Source: Picocystis sp. L7
Taxonomy: Eukaryota; Chlorophyta; Picocystophyceae; Picocystales; Picocystaceae
NCBI GenBank assembly: GCA_020975725.1
Contig: QXJR01000010.1
Coordinates: forward strand, 329,501 to 393,500
Direction of reading: 5' to 3'
DNA: 64,000 bases
This document shows, piece by piece, positions 62,901 through 64,000 of this stretch (its first letter is position 1; every line of letters starts with the position of its first letter). Under the pieces are notes generated by a model. It was not told the DNA's origin, did no database searches, and was given only the letters and a program-made list of their open reading frames with translations. Both the position numbers and the translations under genes were made by a program.

Positions 62901-64000
62901 TTGATGACCCCTCCGCTTGCATCAAGATTCAGTGAGATAAACCCTAGATCCTTTCTCAAACTGCTGGCATCTGAAGATGTGGAGACTCCAGTAGTCATTT
63001 GGAATCATGCCATGCGTATGCAGCTTCTCCATTTCCTATGTAAGCAGCGCCAGGATCAGGCTGAGGCCTGGGCGCATGGAAACTTCTATGACATGCCATC
63101 AAGGTGTGCTCAGTTTGCATTCGACTCGCTGAAGGGTGAATTGGTAGTTGGTGGTATATTCTTGAGGGTATTTAACATGCAGAGTAAAGAGGCCTCTGCA
63201 AGCTCTCACATTGTGGACCCCCCAACATTTGCCAATGAGCTTTCAACAAGCATAGCCTCTACCCTAGAGGCAGAGAACGCAGCACTTCCACCCGTCGATG
63301 AAGCAAAACAGTCCAAGAAACTTGAAGCGGTGTTGGAAGCGCTTTATCACTTATTGGTTGCTGTGCCGAATGTTGCTGCAACACTTGCTGACTGTGGAAG
63401 TATCCTTCACTTGGCTTTGTGTGTGAGATATCTCGCTTCAGAAAGGGGAGGTCACAGCACTACGCCTTACTCAACTAGTCGTGTCGTGTCTTCAGTTGCT
63501 GGCAAGTTTGCTCTAGATGTTCTGGTAGAGCTGAGTTCCCACCGTGCAACTGCTCGGCTTGTACCATCTGCAGGGTGTGACTCTGGTCAGTCAGCTTCAA
63601 TGGTGGTAAGTAGAGCTTTTCGCGCTGCATTCCTGCCACCATCTCAGCAGGTTTGCTTGTCTGCTGTCCGATTAGTCAAAATGCTTGCATCTTCTCCCGA
63701 AGCTGGGTGGTATGCTGTACATGAAGGTGGCGCTGTGCTTCTGCTTTCCATGGTGTTGGACAGGGCGTGTGATGATGTGTCTACCAGTGAATTTGCCGGG
63801 GCGGCTGATGCTGGCAGACAAAAGTATGCTCGTGATTCTAGTGCTAGGGAGTGCTCTGAAAACGCTGTTGCATCTTTATCACAACTGATAGTGCAACATC
63901 AACATGGAACACATGTTTCTCATATCATTCGGCAACTGCTACCTGCGAGGATCGTAGATGCAATCGCAGATGGTCCACTGGAATCTGCCTTGGCAGCAAT
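56969..64000 (+). CDS. DNAJC13: RME-8/DNAJC13/GRV2 endosomal J-domain protein, partial at right edge
   Basis: This very large endosomal co-chaperone recruits Hsc70 to endosomes and works with retromer. Exon 1 is 56969-57265. The 142-nt intron is 57266-57407, with gCTGAC and acceptor GGGGAAG. Exon 2 stays open from 57408 to the window end, giving ~2,296 residues so far, so only the C-terminus is missing. The N-terminus LARFVCWKHSWRGKYRRV matches the PH-like start of RME-8. IWN-type repeats appear (ELIWNAKTMQELR, VIWNHAMRMQLLHF). The J domain at about 1,525-1,580 has RAYRQLARRYHPDKNPEG with intact HPD. Armadillo-like helices follow. The promoter carries the ATCGAT module. Confidence 0.92.

Overview
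This is a gene-dense, intron-poor eukaryotic nuclear window with 28 protein genes that I can name or assign to a family. There are no rRNAs, no convincing tRNAs, no CRISPR and no intact mobile element. The gene set points to a photosynthetic microalga. It includes a CGL160-like thylakoid ATP-synthase assembly factor, plastid-type diaminopimelate epimerase, sterol C24-methyltransferase, alpha-glucan phosphorylase, VTC4 polyphosphate polymerase, a LAF3-like amidohydrolase and a FRA3-like WD40/5-phosphatase. CGL160, LAF3-like, FRA3-like and plant-type LRR features favour the green lineage (prasinophyte-grade is my best guess), but a red-lineage alga is not excluded.

Layout: 0-12 kb holds TRAPPC5, a secreted CotH-kinase-like protein, a GT8/sulfotransferase-like fusion, a Regnase-type NYN nuclease, CGL160 and a GILT thiol reductase. 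A ~400-bp repeat occurs twice here. 12-25 kb holds VTC4, the LAF3-like amidohydrolase, a 147-bp minisatellite, the WD40/5-phosphatase, Sec14 and REEP/HVA22. 26-37 kb holds organellar TrpRS, SIRT4-type sirtuin head-to-head with ADP-ribose diphosphatase, an LRR protein, Pol III subunit RPC11, a TrmA/RlmD-like methyltransferase, proteasome beta1 and BZW/5MP. 37-50 kb holds glucan phosphorylase, an 800-bp purine-rich minisatellite, an RBM26/27-like protein, a C45 hydrolase, ISCA1, DapF and an EEP-family hydrolase. 50-64 kb holds a 2-kb unassigned stretch, a proteinase K-like subtilase, SMT and RME-8/DNAJC13, which runs off the right edge.

Single-frame reading misses the first exon of several genes. 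I recovered eight spliceosomal introns (71-290 nt). They share a GTGCGT-like donor and a near-invariant gCTGACg branch point, and they sit mostly near the 5' end. These repairs give family-length proteins for TRAPPC5, the amidohydrolase, Sec14, the LRR protein, BZW, phosphorylase, the RBM protein and RME-8.

The most interesting non-coding signal is a recurring promoter vocabulary in intergenic space: ATCGATAYC/AGATCTCGAT clusters, TTAACTCGAACGAA-type sites, a 28-bp perfect palindrome and CGTACG clusters. The best gene-level oddities are the GT8-sulfotransferase fusion, the C-terminal CaaX motif on Sec14, and the divergent sirtuin/ADP-ribose-hydrolase pair.
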